Notes under the pieces: model-generated
The model's input: the letters and a program-made list of their open reading frames with translations, nothing else
Told to the model about the DNA's origin: nothing
The model's database searches: none
Program-made: the position numbers and the translations under genes
In this document: piece after piece, positions 8,287 to 18,522 of the stretch
How the letters are laid out: each line of letters starts with the position of its first letter
Position numbering within the stretch: position 1 is the stretch's first letter
Source of the DNA: Sphingomonas sp. LR60
GTDB taxonomy: Bacteria; Pseudomonadota; Alphaproteobacteria; Sphingomonadales; Sphingomonadaceae
DNA length: 64,000 bases
NCBI RefSeq assembly: GCF_036855935.1
Contig: NZ_JASPFK010000001.1
Span: 593,501 to 657,500, forward strand
Direction: 5' to 3'

Positions 8287-10116
8287 CTAAAGACCAGCAC
8301 CCGCCAGCACCGCGCTCGCGCCTTTTTCGGCTTCGTCCGCAAGTCCGCGGAACATGCCGAACAATTCGCGGCCCATCCCCGATGCGGGCGGCGGGGTCGG
8401 CGCCTGTTCGCGCGTCGCCCATTCGTCGGCAGGCACCAGCGCCTCCAGCGTCCCCGCCTCGGCGTCGACGCGGATCATATCGCCGTCGCGGATCAGCCCG
8501 ATCGCGCCGCCGACGCCGTTCAGGCCGGGCAGCGCCTCGGGCGAGCAATGGATCGCGCAGGGCACCTTGCCGCTCGCGCCGGACATGCGTCCGTCGGTCA
8601 CCAGCGCGACCTTGAACCCGCGATTCTGGAGCACGCCGAGCGGCGGGGTGAGCTTGTGCAACTCGGGCATCCCGTTGGCGCGCGGCCCCTGGAAGCGGAC
8701 GACGACGACGACGTCCTGCTCCAGCTCGCCGTTCTTGAACGCCTCGAGCACCTCGAGCTGGTCGGAGAAGACGCGTGCGGGCGCCTCGACGATCCAGCGG
8801 TCGCGCTCGACCGCCGACACCTTGATGCACGCGCGGCCGATATTGCCCTGCAGGATCCGCATCCCGCCGTCGGGCGAGAAGGGCGCGCTCGCCGGGCGGA
8901 GGATCGTCTCGTCGCCGCTGTCGCCCGCCGGCGTCCAGGTCAGCGTCTCGCCGTCGAGCGTCGCCGCGGCGGCGTAGGCGGTCAGGTCGTCGCCAGCGAC
9001 CGTCATGATATCGCGGTGCAGATAGCCGCCCGCCAGCAACTCCTTGATGACATAGGGCATCCCGCCCGCCGCCTCGAAGCCGTTCACGTCCGCCGATCCG
9101 TTCGGATAGACGCGCGCGATTAGCGGCACCGCCGCCGACAGCCGGTCGAAATCTTCCCAGTCGATGATGATCCCCGCTGCACGCGCGATCGCGGGCAGGT
9201 GGAGCAGGTGGTTGGTCGACCCACCGGTCGCCAGCAGGCCGACCGCCGCATTGACCACCGCCTTCTCGTCGACGCAGGCGCCGAGCGGGCGGTAATCGTC
9301 GCCATGCGCGCCGATCTTCGCGAGCCGGTGGACCGCGGCGCGGGTCAGTTCCTGCCGCAGCTTGGTGCCCGGATTGACGAACGCCGCGCCCGGCATGTGG
9401 AGGCCCATCACCTCCATCATCATCTGGTTGGTGTTGGCGGTGCCGTAGAAGGTGCAGGTGCCCTGAGTGTGATAGGCGGCGATCTCCGCCTCCAGCAGTT
9501 CCTCGCGTCCGCAATCGCCGGTCGCGAACCGCTCGCGCACCGCTGCCTTGGCCTTGTTGGGCAGCCCCGAGGGCATCGGTCCGCCGGGGATCAGGATCAT
9601 CGGCAGATGGCCGAAGCGCAGCGCGCCCATCAGCAGGCCCGGCACGATCTTGTCGCAGATGCCGAGCAGCGCCGCACCCTCGAACGTGCCGTGGCTCAGC
9701 GCCACCGCGGTCGACAGCGCGATCGTGTCGCGGCTGAACAGCGACAGCTCCATCCCGGCATAGCCCTGCGTCACGCCGTCGCACATCGCGGGCACGCCGC
9801 CCGCGACCTGCGCCGTCGCGCCGACCTCGCGCGCCCAGACCTTCATCTGCTCGGGATAGCGATAATAGACGGCGTGCGCGGACAGCATGTCGTTGTACGC
9901 GGTCACCAGCCCGATGTTCATCGCCTGGTGCTGCGTCTTCATCGCCTCGCGGTCTTCGGGCGTGCCGGCATAAGCGTGCGCGAGATTGGCGCAGCCGAGC
10001 CGCGGGCGGCCGATCCAGCCCTGCCGCTCGCGTTCGATCAGCGACAGATACGCCTGCCGTGTCGGACGGCTACGCTCGATGATCCGGTCGGTGACGGCGG
10101 CGACAGCGGGGTTCAT
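8287..10116 (-). CDS. edd: 6-phosphogluconate dehydratase
   Basis: Converts 6-phosphogluconate to KDPG, the defining dehydration of the Entner-Doudoroff pathway, with an iron-sulfur cluster. The 609-residue length matches the family. It belongs to the IlvD/Edd superfamily: MCDGVTQGYAGMELSLFSRD (cluster Cys) near residue 110 and GICDKIVPGLLMGALRFGHL (second Cys signature) near residue 180 are visible, and GRMSGASGKVPCAIH near residue 510 is the second superfamily signature. The start is the ATG at 10116 (MNPAVAAVTDRIIERS); the upstream extension is repeat-adjacent sequence. Confidence 0.96.
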   Translation of the reverse strand: MNPAVAAVTDRIIERSRPTRQAYLSLIERERQGWIGRPRLGCANLAHAYAGTPEDREAMKTQHQAMNIGLVTAYNDMLSAHAVYYRYPEQMKVWAREVGATAQVAGGVPAMCDGVTQGYAGMELSLFSRDTIALSTAVALSHGTFEGAALLGICDKIVPGLLMGALRFGHLPMILIPGGPMPSGLPNKAKAAVRERFATGDCGREELLEAEIAAYHTQGTCTFYGTANTNQMMMEVMGLHMPGAAFVNPGTKLRQELTRAAVHRLAKIGAHGDDYRPLGACVDEKAVVNAAVGLLATGGSTNHLLHLPAIARAAGIIIDWEDFDRLSAAVPLIARVYPNGSADVNGFEAAGGMPYVIKELLAGGYLHRDIMTVAGDDLTAYAAAATLDGETLTWTPAGDSGDETILRPASAPFSPDGGMRILQGNIGRACIKVSAVERDRWIVEAPARVFSDQLEVLEAFKNGELEQDVVVVVRFQGPRANGMPELHKLTPPLGVLQNRGFKVALVTDGRMSGASGKVPCAIHCSPEALPGLNGVGGAIGLIRDGDMIRVDAEAGTLEALVPADEWATREQAPTPPPASGMGRELFGMFRGLADEAEKGASAVLAGAGL

Positions 10117-10252
10117 GATCTTGCGTCCTCGTCTTGCCGGGGGCGTTCCCGGCAATCATGGTCTTCATCGAAGGCCGTAGCGGCAGCCTTTGCGACAGCA
10201 TCGCTCGCGGGACAAGGGCTGGCGCTGGCTGCGATTGATCCACATCCATCTC

Positions 10253-10356
10253 CCGTTCGCCCTGAGGAGCCGTCGAGCCTGTCGAAACGGCGTCTCGAAA
10301 CGCCGGTGCTTCGAGACAAGGCTTTGACAGGCTCAGCCTTTCCTCAGCACGAACGG
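10253..10356. repeat. Inverted repeat, 'GAGCCTGTCGAAAC' family, pgl-edd gap
   Basis: CCGTTCGCCCTGAGGAGCC at the left pairs with the right end GGCTCAGC...CTCAGCACGAACGG, with an inner hairpin CGGCGTCTCGAAACGCCGG. It is a diverged version of the repeat at 3033 and 32463. The 261-base gap between pgl and edd holds no gene. Confidence 0.8.
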
Positions 10357-10377
10357 TGCGGGAAGGAAGCCGATCGC

Positions 10378-11082
10378 TTACGCCGCCCAGTGGATGTCGA
10401 CGGGCAGCTCGGCGTCGGCCAGCACGCGCCCGATCGGATAGGGCGAGCCCGCACCTTCCTTGATCGCGTCCTCGATGACCTTGCGCTTGGCGTCGCCGCT
10501 CAGCGCGATCATCAGCGCGCGCGCGGTGACGATGCCCTGCCGCGTCAGCGTGACGCGTGCGACCGGCGCCTCGGGTGGCAACGGATCGGGCATCACGCCG
10601 ATCGCGCGACGCTCCTTCGGTCCGTTGAGTGCCTGGTCATAATCGGGGCCGGGGAAGATCGACGCGGTATGCCCGTCGCCACCCACGCCCAGCAGGCACA
10701 GGTCGAGCGGCCAGTGCAGATCCTGCATTAGCGCGTCGGCCGAGCGTCCCGCTGCCTTGTAATCGTCGGTCGCCTTCGGGACGATCGGCATCACGCGCGC
10801 GCCCTTGGGGATGAAGATCTTGCCGAGCGCCGTGACGTTCGACAGCGCATCGCCCAGCGGCACGATCCGCTCGTCGCCGGGAATGATCGTCACGCGCTTC
10901 CAGTCGAGCTTGGCCTTCGCCAGCTTCTCATAGGCGGGCAGGGGCGTCTTGCCGCCCGCCAGCGCGATCACCGCCGAGCCGCGCGCGTCGATCGCACTTT
11001 CGATGACGAACTGGATGTCGCCCGCGACCGCATCGGCCAGCTCGGCGGCGTCGTCATATTCCCACCATTCGATTTCGGTCAT
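10378..11082 (-). CDS. pgl: 6-phosphogluconolactonase
   Basis: Hydrolyses 6-phosphogluconolactone made by Zwf to 6-phosphogluconate. The 234-residue protein is of the DevB/SOL (NagB-like) type, with the N-terminal ALAGGKTPLPAYEKLA motif near residue 40, IIPGDERIVP near 65, and DLCLLGVGGDGHTASIFPG near 127, all diagnostic. Position directly after zwf agrees with the function. It starts at the ATG ending at 11082. Confidence 0.96.
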   Translation of the reverse strand: MTEIEWWEYDDAAELADAVAGDIQFVIESAIDARGSAVIALAGGKTPLPAYEKLAKAKLDWKRVTIIPGDERIVPLGDALSNVTALGKIFIPKGARVMPIVPKATDDYKAAGRSADALMQDLHWPLDLCLLGVGGDGHTASIFPGPDYDQALNGPKERRAIGVMPDPLPPEAPVARVTLTRQGIVTARALMIALSGDAKRKVIEDAIKEGAGSPYPIGRVLADAELPVDIHWAA

Positions 11083-11104
11083 GTAATACTGCCTTATGAA
11101 AGCA

Positions 11105-11198
11105 CGTCATTCCCGCGCAGGCGGGAATCCAGAACCTCTGACGTATGGCCTTTGCGAAAACCTGCGCGTCTGGATTCCCGCCTGCGCGGGAATGACGA
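11105..11198. repeat. Inverted repeat, 'ATTCCCGC-GCGGGAAT' family, zwf-pgl gap
   Basis: CGTCATTCCCGCGCAGGCGG at the left is matched by its complement CCGCCTGCGCGGGAATGACG at the right, with TCCAGA/TCTGGA extending the pairing. Each arm is itself palindromic. A second copy is at 24719-24813. It occupies nearly all of the gap between zwf and pgl. Confidence 0.9.
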
Positions 11199-11208
11199 TG
11201 CGACTATG

Positions 11209-12672
11209 TCAATCGTCCTGCCAGGTCACATTGTCGCGCTCGGTCAACGCGATCGCGCCGGCTGGGCCCCAGGTGCCCGCGGAATAATGTTTCGGCTTGG
11301 TCTGGTTGGCGGCCCAGCCGGCGCGGATCGCGTCGATCCAGCGCCATTGCGCCTCCACCTCGTCGCGGCGCACGAACAACGTCTGGTCGCCCTCGATCAG
11401 GTCGAGCAGCAACCGCTCGTACGCGATCCGGCGGCGCTTGCCCGCGAACTCGGCGTCGAGGCTGAGGTTGAGCGGCACTTCGCGCAACTTCAGCCCGTCG
11501 CGGTCCAGCCCCGGCTCCTTAGTCATCACCAGCAACTGGATATATTCCTCCGGTTGCAGGCGAATGATCAGCGTGTTCGGTTGCAGCACCCCGCCGCGTC
11601 CCGAGAACATCGAGTGCGGCACCGGCTTGAACTGGATCGCGATCTCGCTGCGGCGCTTCGCCATGCGTTTGCCGGTGCGCAGGTAGAAGGGCACGCCCTG
11701 CCAGCGCCAATTGTCGACATGCGCCTTGATCGCGACGAACGTCTCGACATCGCTGTCGTAACCGAGTTCCTCGTCATAGCCCTTGACGACCTTGCCGCCG
11801 ACCGCGCCCTCTTCATACTGGCCAGTCACGGTATTCTGCGGAACCTGCTCGGGCGTCAGCCGGCGCATCGAGCGGAACACCTTGGCCTTTTCGTCGCGGA
11901 TCGCGGTGCCGTCGTACAAGGCCGGCGGCTCCATCGCGATCAACGCGACCAGTTGCAGCATGTGGTTGGCGACCATGTCGCGCAGCGCACCCGCGCCCTC
12001 GTAATAGCCGGCGCGATCCTCCAGCCCGACCGTCTCGGCGATCGTGATCTGGACGTTGTCGATCCCCTGCGCGTTCCAGATCGGCTCGAACATCGAATTG
12101 CCGAAACGCAGCGCCAGGATGTTCTGCACCGTCTCCTTGCCGAGATAATGGTCGATGCGGAAGATGCGGTCCTCGGGGAAGACCGCCGCCACCGTGTCGT
12201 TGATCTCGCGGCTCGATTCGAGATCGTAGCCGAGCGGCTTCTCCAGGCCGATCCGCACCGTCTCGCCGGCCAGCCCGACGCTCTTCAGGCCCTTCACCGC
12301 CGGCTCGAACAGCGACGGCGCGGTCGACAGATAGATCGCGAGCCCGCCCGACACGTCGCCAATCTTGTCCGCCAGCGCCTGGAACGTCGTCGGATCGGAC
12401 AGGTCGACCGGCTGGAAGAAGACCCGCGCGAGGAATGACGAAAGCGCGCTCTCGTCCTTGCGGTCGGCGGGCAGGAACTCGTCGAGTGCCTTGCGGGTGG
12501 CATCGCGGAACTGGTCGTCGGTCAGGTCGCCGCGCGCCGAACCGGTGATCGTCAGGCCCTCGGGCAACAGCCCGTCGGCGTGAAGGCCGTACAGCGACGG
12601 CAACAGCATTCGCTTGGCGAGATCGCCCGTCGCACCGAACAACAGCAGCTTGCCGACCGGGTTGCGCTCCAA
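11209..12672 (-). CDS. zwf: Glucose-6-phosphate 1-dehydrogenase
   Basis: Oxidises glucose-6-phosphate to the lactone with NADP or NAD, the entry point of the Entner-Doudoroff and pentose phosphate routes. The 487-residue protein begins with the nucleotide-binding GATGDLAKR at residue 13 and has the active-site signature RIDHYLGKE near residue 173; both are diagnostic. It follows argC by only 14 bases on the same strand, so the sugar genes may be transcribed partly from the argC promoter. Confidence 0.97.
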   Translation of the reverse strand: MERNPVGKLLLFGATGDLAKRMLLPSLYGLHADGLLPEGLTITGSARGDLTDDQFRDATRKALDEFLPADRKDESALSSFLARVFFQPVDLSDPTTFQALADKIGDVSGGLAIYLSTAPSLFEPAVKGLKSVGLAGETVRIGLEKPLGYDLESSREINDTVAAVFPEDRIFRIDHYLGKETVQNILALRFGNSMFEPIWNAQGIDNVQITIAETVGLEDRAGYYEGAGALRDMVANHMLQLVALIAMEPPALYDGTAIRDEKAKVFRSMRRLTPEQVPQNTVTGQYEEGAVGGKVVKGYDEELGYDSDVETFVAIKAHVDNWRWQGVPFYLRTGKRMAKRRSEIAIQFKPVPHSMFSGRGGVLQPNTLIIRLQPEEYIQLLVMTKEPGLDRDGLKLREVPLNLSLDAEFAGKRRRIAYERLLLDLIEGDQTLFVRRDEVEAQWRWIDAIRAGWAANQTKPKHYSAGTWGPAGAIALTERDNVTWQDD

Positions 12673-12686
12673 CTCGCGTCTCCTTC

Positions 12687-13616
12687 TTAAAGCGTCAGGC
12701 CGGCCACGGGATCGAGCCCGGCCATGATGTTCAGATTCTGCACCGCAGCGCCCGCGGCGCCCTTGCCGAGATTGTCGAGCGTCGCGATCAGCAGCGCTTG
12801 CCCGGATGCCTCGTTGCCGGTCACGCGTAGCGTCATCCGGTCGGTGTTGGCATCGTCCTCGATCCGCACCATCGTCGTGGCTTCGTGCGCGAAGCGGACG
12901 ACGCGGTTGCCGTCATAGGCGCTCGCCAATACCTCGGCCACGTCGGTCAACGTCGCGCGACGCGTCAGCTGCGCCAGGTGCAACGGCACCTGCACGACCA
13001 TCCCGCGATAGGCACGCGCCACCGCCGGCTGGAAGATCGGCGCATGGGTCAGCCCGGCATGGCGGCGCATCTCCGGCGCGTGCTTGTGGCTCAGGCCCAG
13101 CGCATAGGGGCGGTAGGCGGTGCTGGTCTCGCCGCCTTCGAATTCGGCGATCATCGCCTTGCCGCCGCCCGAATAGCCGGAGGTGGCATTCACGCTGAGC
13201 AGCGCATCCGCCCCGAGCAGCCCGGCGCGCACCAGCGGCCGGACGAGCGCGAGGAAGCCGGTCGGGTAGCAGCCGGGATTGCTGACGAAGCGCGCACCCG
13301 CGATCCGCCCGGCCTGCTCGGGCTCCAGCTCGGCGAAGCCATAGGTCCAGCGGTCGGCGACGCGATGCGCGGTCGAGGCGTCGACGGTGCGCGTGCGGTC
13401 GTTGGCGATCATCGCCACCGCCTCGCGCGCGGCATCGTCGGGCAGGCACAGCACGACATAATCGGCGTCGTTGATCGCCTCGCGCCGCGCTGCCTCGTCC
13501 TTGCGGCGTGCCTCGTCGAGCGTGACCAGCGTGATGTCGCGCCGCGACTCGAGCCGCTCGCGGATCTCGAGCCCGGTGGTGCCGACCGCACCGTCGATGA
13601 AGACCGTGACCGTCAT
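12687..13616 (-). CDS. argC: N-acetyl-gamma-glutamyl-phosphate reductase, type 2
   Basis: Third step of arginine synthesis: NADPH-dependent reduction of N-acetylglutamyl phosphate. The 309-residue length and the short N-terminal dinucleotide motif DGAVGTTGLEI identify the shorter type-2 enzyme. The catalytic Cys is in SNPGCYPTGF near residue 113, and SGYSGGGK follows. The start ATG overlaps the TGA of the upstream SH3-like gene (ATGA), so the two are probably translated together. Linkage to Entner-Doudoroff genes seems positional rather than functional. Confidence 0.94.
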   Translation of the reverse strand: MTVTVFIDGAVGTTGLEIRERLESRRDITLVTLDEARRKDEAARREAINDADYVVLCLPDDAAREAVAMIANDRTRTVDASTAHRVADRWTYGFAELEPEQAGRIAGARFVSNPGCYPTGFLALVRPLVRAGLLGADALLSVNATSGYSGGGKAMIAEFEGGETSTAYRPYALGLSHKHAPEMRRHAGLTHAPIFQPAVARAYRGMVVQVPLHLAQLTRRATLTDVAEVLASAYDGNRVVRFAHEATTMVRIEDDANTDRMTLRVTGNEASGQALLIATLDNLGKGAAGAAVQNLNIMAGLDPVAGLTL

Positions 13617-14008
13617 TGCGGCTGCACCGCATCGGCGTCGAGATAGCCGACCGTTCCGTCTTCCACCGCAATTCCCCAGGCAATGCCGCCGGTCAGGTCC
13701 AGCAGGTCGAACGCCGCGCCTGTCGGCAAGATAGCGAGTGCCGCGGCTGTCCGGTCGCGTGTCTCACGCAAAGTGGCCTCGCGGAGCAACGTACGGCGCA
13801 GCGGGGCGGCGTAATGCGGGGCGAAGACGCGATCGGCGAGGCGAACGTCGGCGATGTCGGGGCGCACGGCATGCTTACGCGGATCGAGCACGCGCGACCG
13901 GCCGGTGAGCGCGAATCCGTTACGCTCGGGCCGCGTCCCCGGTGCCGTGGGGGCGGACGGCGGCGGGGGCGGCGTCCCCTTCTCCGATGAACTGGCCGAA
14001 CTCTTCAA
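13613..14008 (-). CDS. Short SH3-like protein (NlpC/P60 N-terminal-like), start uncertain
   Basis: The conserved part, from about 13924 to 13613 (RNGFALTGRSRVLDPRKH onward), resembles the bacterial SH3-like N-terminal domain found in front of NlpC/P60 peptidases, including HYAAPLRRTLLREATLRETR. The catalytic peptidase domain is absent: the frame ends in a TGA that overlaps argC. No ATG or GTG is found near the conserved start. The nearest upstream start in this frame is TTG at 14008, preceded by AAGGGG, which makes the gene overlap the end of the MarR gene by about 90 bases. A truncated relic or a lost start codon are alternatives. Family assignment is by pattern only. Confidence 0.5.
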   Translation of the reverse strand: MKSSASSSEKGTPPPPPSAPTAPGTRPERNGFALTGRSRVLDPRKHAVRPDIADVRLADRVFAPHYAAPLRRTLLREATLRETRDRTAAALAILPTGAAFDLLDLTGGIAWGIAVEDGTVGYLDADAVQPQ

Positions 14009-14315
14009 GAAAATCTGCCCCTTCGGTCGTGCGGGCGACGAAAATGTTGCGTTTGTCGCTGTCGTCGCGTTGGCGGCGCAGATAGCCCAGCGCACCCAGC
14101 CTGTTCAAGGCGCGCGTCACGACCGGCTTCGACACGTTCAAAATGCGCGCCAATCCCCGCACCGTGTGCGGGCCCGGGCGCAGGTAGACCACCAGCAAGA
14201 GCGCCATCTGGCGATTGGTGAGATCGGGCTCCCCCGACCGCACGTAATCGACCAACGCATTCATCCACGAACTCAGTTCGGGTTGAGCCAATGTTGCCAC
14301 GTCCTCGTCCCGCAT
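13920..14315 (-). CDS. MarR family transcriptional regulator
   Basis: A 131-residue winged-helix DNA-binding protein. Residues about 30-105 form the MarR fold: LTNRQMALLLVVYL, HTVRGLARILNVSKPVVTRA (recognition helix) and the wing LRRQRDDSDKRNIFVARTTE. It most likely binds a palindrome upstream of its own operon. The gene is first in the minus-strand run that continues into the SH3-like gene and argC. The ligand is unknown. The C-terminal tail is low-complexity and overlaps the following gene. Confidence 0.85.
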   Translation of the reverse strand: MRDEDVATLAQPELSSWMNALVDYVRSGEPDLTNRQMALLLVVYLRPGPHTVRGLARILNVSKPVVTRALNRLGALGYLRRQRDDSDKRNIFVARTTEGADFLEEFGQFIGEGDAAPAAVRPHGTGDAARA

Positions 14316-14529
14316 CGAAATAAACCCGGATCATCCCGGACTTGTCGTCGGACTAACGCCCGCTTTCACCGCTGGTTTCAGCTATGTCACGAATTTGGCA
14401 CGCAGCTTGTCCCAGGCGGGCGGGCGGCGCGGTTGATCCCGGCGCGCGGCTCCCCTATGTGGCCCCTGATCCGGGGGCGCCTCAAGGCGGACCGCCGGCT
14501 GTTTCTAGCTTCGGAATCGCGCCCAGCCC

Positions 14530-14910
14530 ATGTTCACCTTCCTGATCGTCCTCCAGGCCATTATCGCGGCGGCGCTCGTCACCGTGATCCTGATGCAGCG
14601 GTCGGAAGGCGGCGGCCTGACCTCGTCGGGCAGCCCGTCGGGGCTGATGTCGGCGCGTGGTGCGGCCGATTTCCTGACGCGCGCCACGTCGGTGCTCGCC
14701 GGGCTGTTCATCCTGATGAGCGTCGTGCTGGCGTTCCTGGCGGCGAGCCGCGGCGCGGTGTCGGTCGACACCTCGCTCCAGCGGCGGGCGCCGGCCGCGC
14801 AGACCCAGGCGCAGCCGCCGGTCGCGGCGCAGCCGGCACCGGCGACCGCGGACAATGCGGTCGCGCCGGCACCGGCTCCGGCCGACAACGGCGTGCCGCT
14901 GGCCCGCTGA
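14530..14910 (+). CDS. secG: Preprotein translocase subunit SecG
   Basis: Small inner-membrane component of the SecYEG channel. The 126-residue protein has the two expected membrane helices (MFTFLIVLQAIIAAALVTVI and the segment near residue 60, SVLAGLFILMSVVLAFLAAS), linked by the family motif MQRSEGGGL near residue 22 and GAADFLTRAT near residue 45. The C-terminal tail is rich in Ala, Pro and Gln, as is common in this group. It is followed by pyrG 84 bases downstream, a gene order (secG-pyrG) frequent in alphaproteobacteria. Confidence 0.95.
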   Translation: MFTFLIVLQAIIAAALVTVILMQRSEGGGLTSSGSPSGLMSARGAADFLTRATSVLAGLFILMSVVLAFLAASRGAVSVDTSLQRRAPAAQTQAQPPVAAQPAPATADNAVAPAPAPADNGVPLAR

Positions 14911-14994
14911 TCGCGACATTATCGTCGTTTCGTCGCGTGCGGGCTTCCCGCGCGCTTGCCCTTTTGCGCATTTGAAGGTTAGGGGTTGCGTCCC

Positions 14995-16632
<1,638 letters not shown>

Positions 16633-16640
16633 GACCGTTA

Positions 16641-16695
16641 GTCATGGCGAGCGTAGCGAAGCAATCCAGGGCGTCTTGATCTGACCCTGGATTGA
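16641..16695. repeat. Palindromic repeat, 'GAGCGTAGCGAAGCAATCCAGG' family
   Basis: GTCATGGCGAGCGTAGCGAA and GCAATCCAGGGCG are followed by the partner CCCTGGATTG. The same unit, with a fuller right arm, is at 31764-31836. It lies just after pyrG. Confidence 0.7.
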
Positions 16696-16788
16696 TCGGC
16701 TGCGTGCGCGGTAACGCCATCCATCCCCATTGCTTCAGGCTTACGCCCCCGTTAACCTTTCGTTTACAAAGATAAATGGGAGGATGGC

Positions 16789-17777
16789 ATGATCGGACGG
16801 ATGGCGGCGCTGCTATGCGCGGCGGCGATGACGGTGGCGGTTCCGGCGGCGGCGCAGACGACCCCGCCTCCCTTCTCCTCGCTGACCGTCTTCGGGGACA
16901 GCCTCGTCGACGCGGGCAACATCCGCGCGCTGCGGCTCGGGGCCGATCCGGCGGAGGGCTATGTCGCCGGCCGCTTCACCAACGGACTCGACTATACTGA
17001 CCTGCTGAGCCTTGCGATGTACGGCACGCCGACCGTGGCCTCGCTGAACGGTGGCAGCAATTATGCCTTTGGCGGCGCGCGCGCGACCACGACCTCTCCG
17101 ATACCGGACGCGCTGGAGCAGGTCGCCATCTACAAGGCCGCCCTCGGCAAGGGGGCAAGGCCGATCGCGACGGGCTGTATGTGCTCAATTTCGGCGGCAA
17201 TGACGTTTTTGCGGCGGTGACGGACGCCAAGGCGGGCGTCACCGATCCCGACGCCTTTCTGCTCGATGCCGCGACCAACTATGCCGCGGCGGTCGGTGCG
17301 CTCAACAAGCTGGGCGCGCGCAATATCCTGCTCACCGGTTTCCCGGTCGCCAGCCCCGGTGCAGCGCTCGCCTATTCGATCGAGGCCGAGAATTATCTGA
17401 CGACCGAATTGGGTAAGCTGCAGCTGACCGGCGGCACGCGGCTGATGCGCTACAGCTATCTCGATTTCTTCGGTCGCGTCCAGGCCAACCCCGCTGCGTT
17501 CGACTTGCCGACCCCGCTGATCTTGCCAGTCCCCGGCCAGGACGACACCACCTGTCAGGGCGCGAAGGCCTTTCCGGCGTGCACCGGCTATTTCTCGCTC
17601 GACGGAACGCATCCGACGACCGCGATCCACCGTGCGCTGTACAATGACATCAACGCCAAATTCGGGTTCGGGCTGGCCGCGGTGCCGGAACCGACGACCT
17701 GGGCGATGCTGCTGCTCGGCTTCGCGACAGTCGGCGCGGCGCTACGTCGTGATCGTCGGCGGCGAGTGGCGGCCTGA
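16789..17777 (+). pseudogene. GDSL (SGNH) esterase with PEP-CTERM tail, frameshifted
   Basis: An exported SGNH-family lipase/esterase. The first part (16789-about 17155) has a signal peptide (AALLCAAAMTVAVPAAAQ), the GDSL-type catalytic serine block FGDSLVDAGNIRA, and GGSNYAFGGARA. The rest is read in the next frame: YVLNFGGNDVFAAV (the Gly-Asn-Asp block), then SLDGTHPTTAIHRAL (catalytic Asp-His) and a C-terminal VPEPTTWAMLLLGFA followed by Arg-rich RRDRRRR, which is a PEP-CTERM sorting signal. The frames join at the GGGGG run at 17151-17155; one extra G restores a full-length protein of about 330 residues. A single-base loss in a G-run is more likely an assembly error than real decay. No exosortase gene is in the window. 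Confidence 0.85.
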
Positions 17778-17806
17778 GAGCGCTCCGGAACAGGCGCGCA
17801 ATGACG

Positions 17807-17832
17807 AAAAAGCCGCGGGTCACATCCGCGGC
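17807..17832 (-). terminator. Rho-independent terminator of the hsp20 gene
   Basis: On the minus strand GCCGCGG, a seven-base loop and CCGCGGC are followed directly by TTTTT. It lies about 95 bases after the hsp20 stop codon, and also downstream of the convergent GDSL gene. Confidence 0.85.
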
Positions 17833-17926
17833 GACGACGCGGGACTAAAAGGGAAGGCGCCCGAGCCTTGCGGCCCGGACGCCCCCACCGACGCCTCGAA
17901 AGGGAGCAAAGAGACGCCGATCCGGA

Positions 17927-18394
17927 TCAGGCGGCCTGTGCCTCGTCGGCCGCCTTGTTCTCGACGGCGGCCAGCGGCGTGCCGGTCTTGATCGCAATGC
18001 TCTTCGGCTTCATCGCCTCGGGCACCTCGCGAACCAGATCGACCACCAACAGGCCGTCGTTCAGTCGTGCATCCTCCACGAACACGAAGTCGGCGAGTTC
18101 GAACCGCCGCTCGAAGCTGCGGTTGGCGATGCCGAGGTGGAGGAACTGGTTGTTGTCTGCCTTGTCGTCCTTCTTGCCGGTCACCAGCAACAGGTTCTGC
18201 TGCGCGACGATCTCGATCTCGTCACGGCTGAATCCGGCCACGGCCAGCGTGATGCGGTAGCGGTCGTCCGCCACGCGCTCCAGGTTGAAAGGCGGATAAT
18301 TTTCCGCAGCACTCCGCGCGTTGGCCTCGATGAGGTCGAACAGCCGATCGAAACCGATCGTGGAGCGGCGATAGGGGGTCAGGTCGAAACGCAT
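17927..18394 (-). CDS. Small heat-shock protein, Hsp20/IbpA type
   Basis: ATP-independent chaperone that binds unfolding proteins and forms large oligomers. The 155-residue protein has the class A N-terminus typical of alpha/gammaproteobacterial IbpA-like proteins (MRFDLTPYRRSTIGFDRLFD), a central alpha-crystallin domain from about residue 35 (YPPFNLERVADDRYRITLAV) to residue 130 (GLLVVDLVREVPE), and a short tail. The ATG at 18394 has an upstream GGAGG; the upstream in-frame extension is not needed. A sigma-32-type promoter lies about 100 bases before the start. Confidence 0.93.
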   Translation of the reverse strand: MRFDLTPYRRSTIGFDRLFDLIEANARSAAENYPPFNLERVADDRYRITLAVAGFSRDEIEIVAQQNLLLVTGKKDDKADNNQFLHLGIANRSFERRFELADFVFVEDARLNDGLLVVDLVREVPEAMKPKSIAIKTGTPLAAVENKAADEAQAA

Positions 18395-18488
18395 CGTCAA
18401 ATCCTCCAATGAGCTATTTGAAAGCGGCGCCCGCTGTTGCGCGACGCCTGTTTCGTGCGGCCCGGTGACCGGCACCGCACGATCGTGA

Positions 18489-18516
18489 ATTTGGGGCCGA
18501 CGCGAAGCGTTTCAAG
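18489..18516 (-). promoter_or_regulatory. Heat-shock (sigma-32/RpoH) promoter of hsp20
   Basis: On the minus strand CTTGAAA (18516-18510) and CCCCAAAT (18496-18489) are separated by 13 bases, a close match to the RpoH consensus CTTGAAA-N(11-15)-CCCCATnT. It drives toward the hsp20 gene. This gives a long leader of about 90 bases before the ATG. Confidence 0.8.
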
Positions 18517-18522
18517 GGGGCG

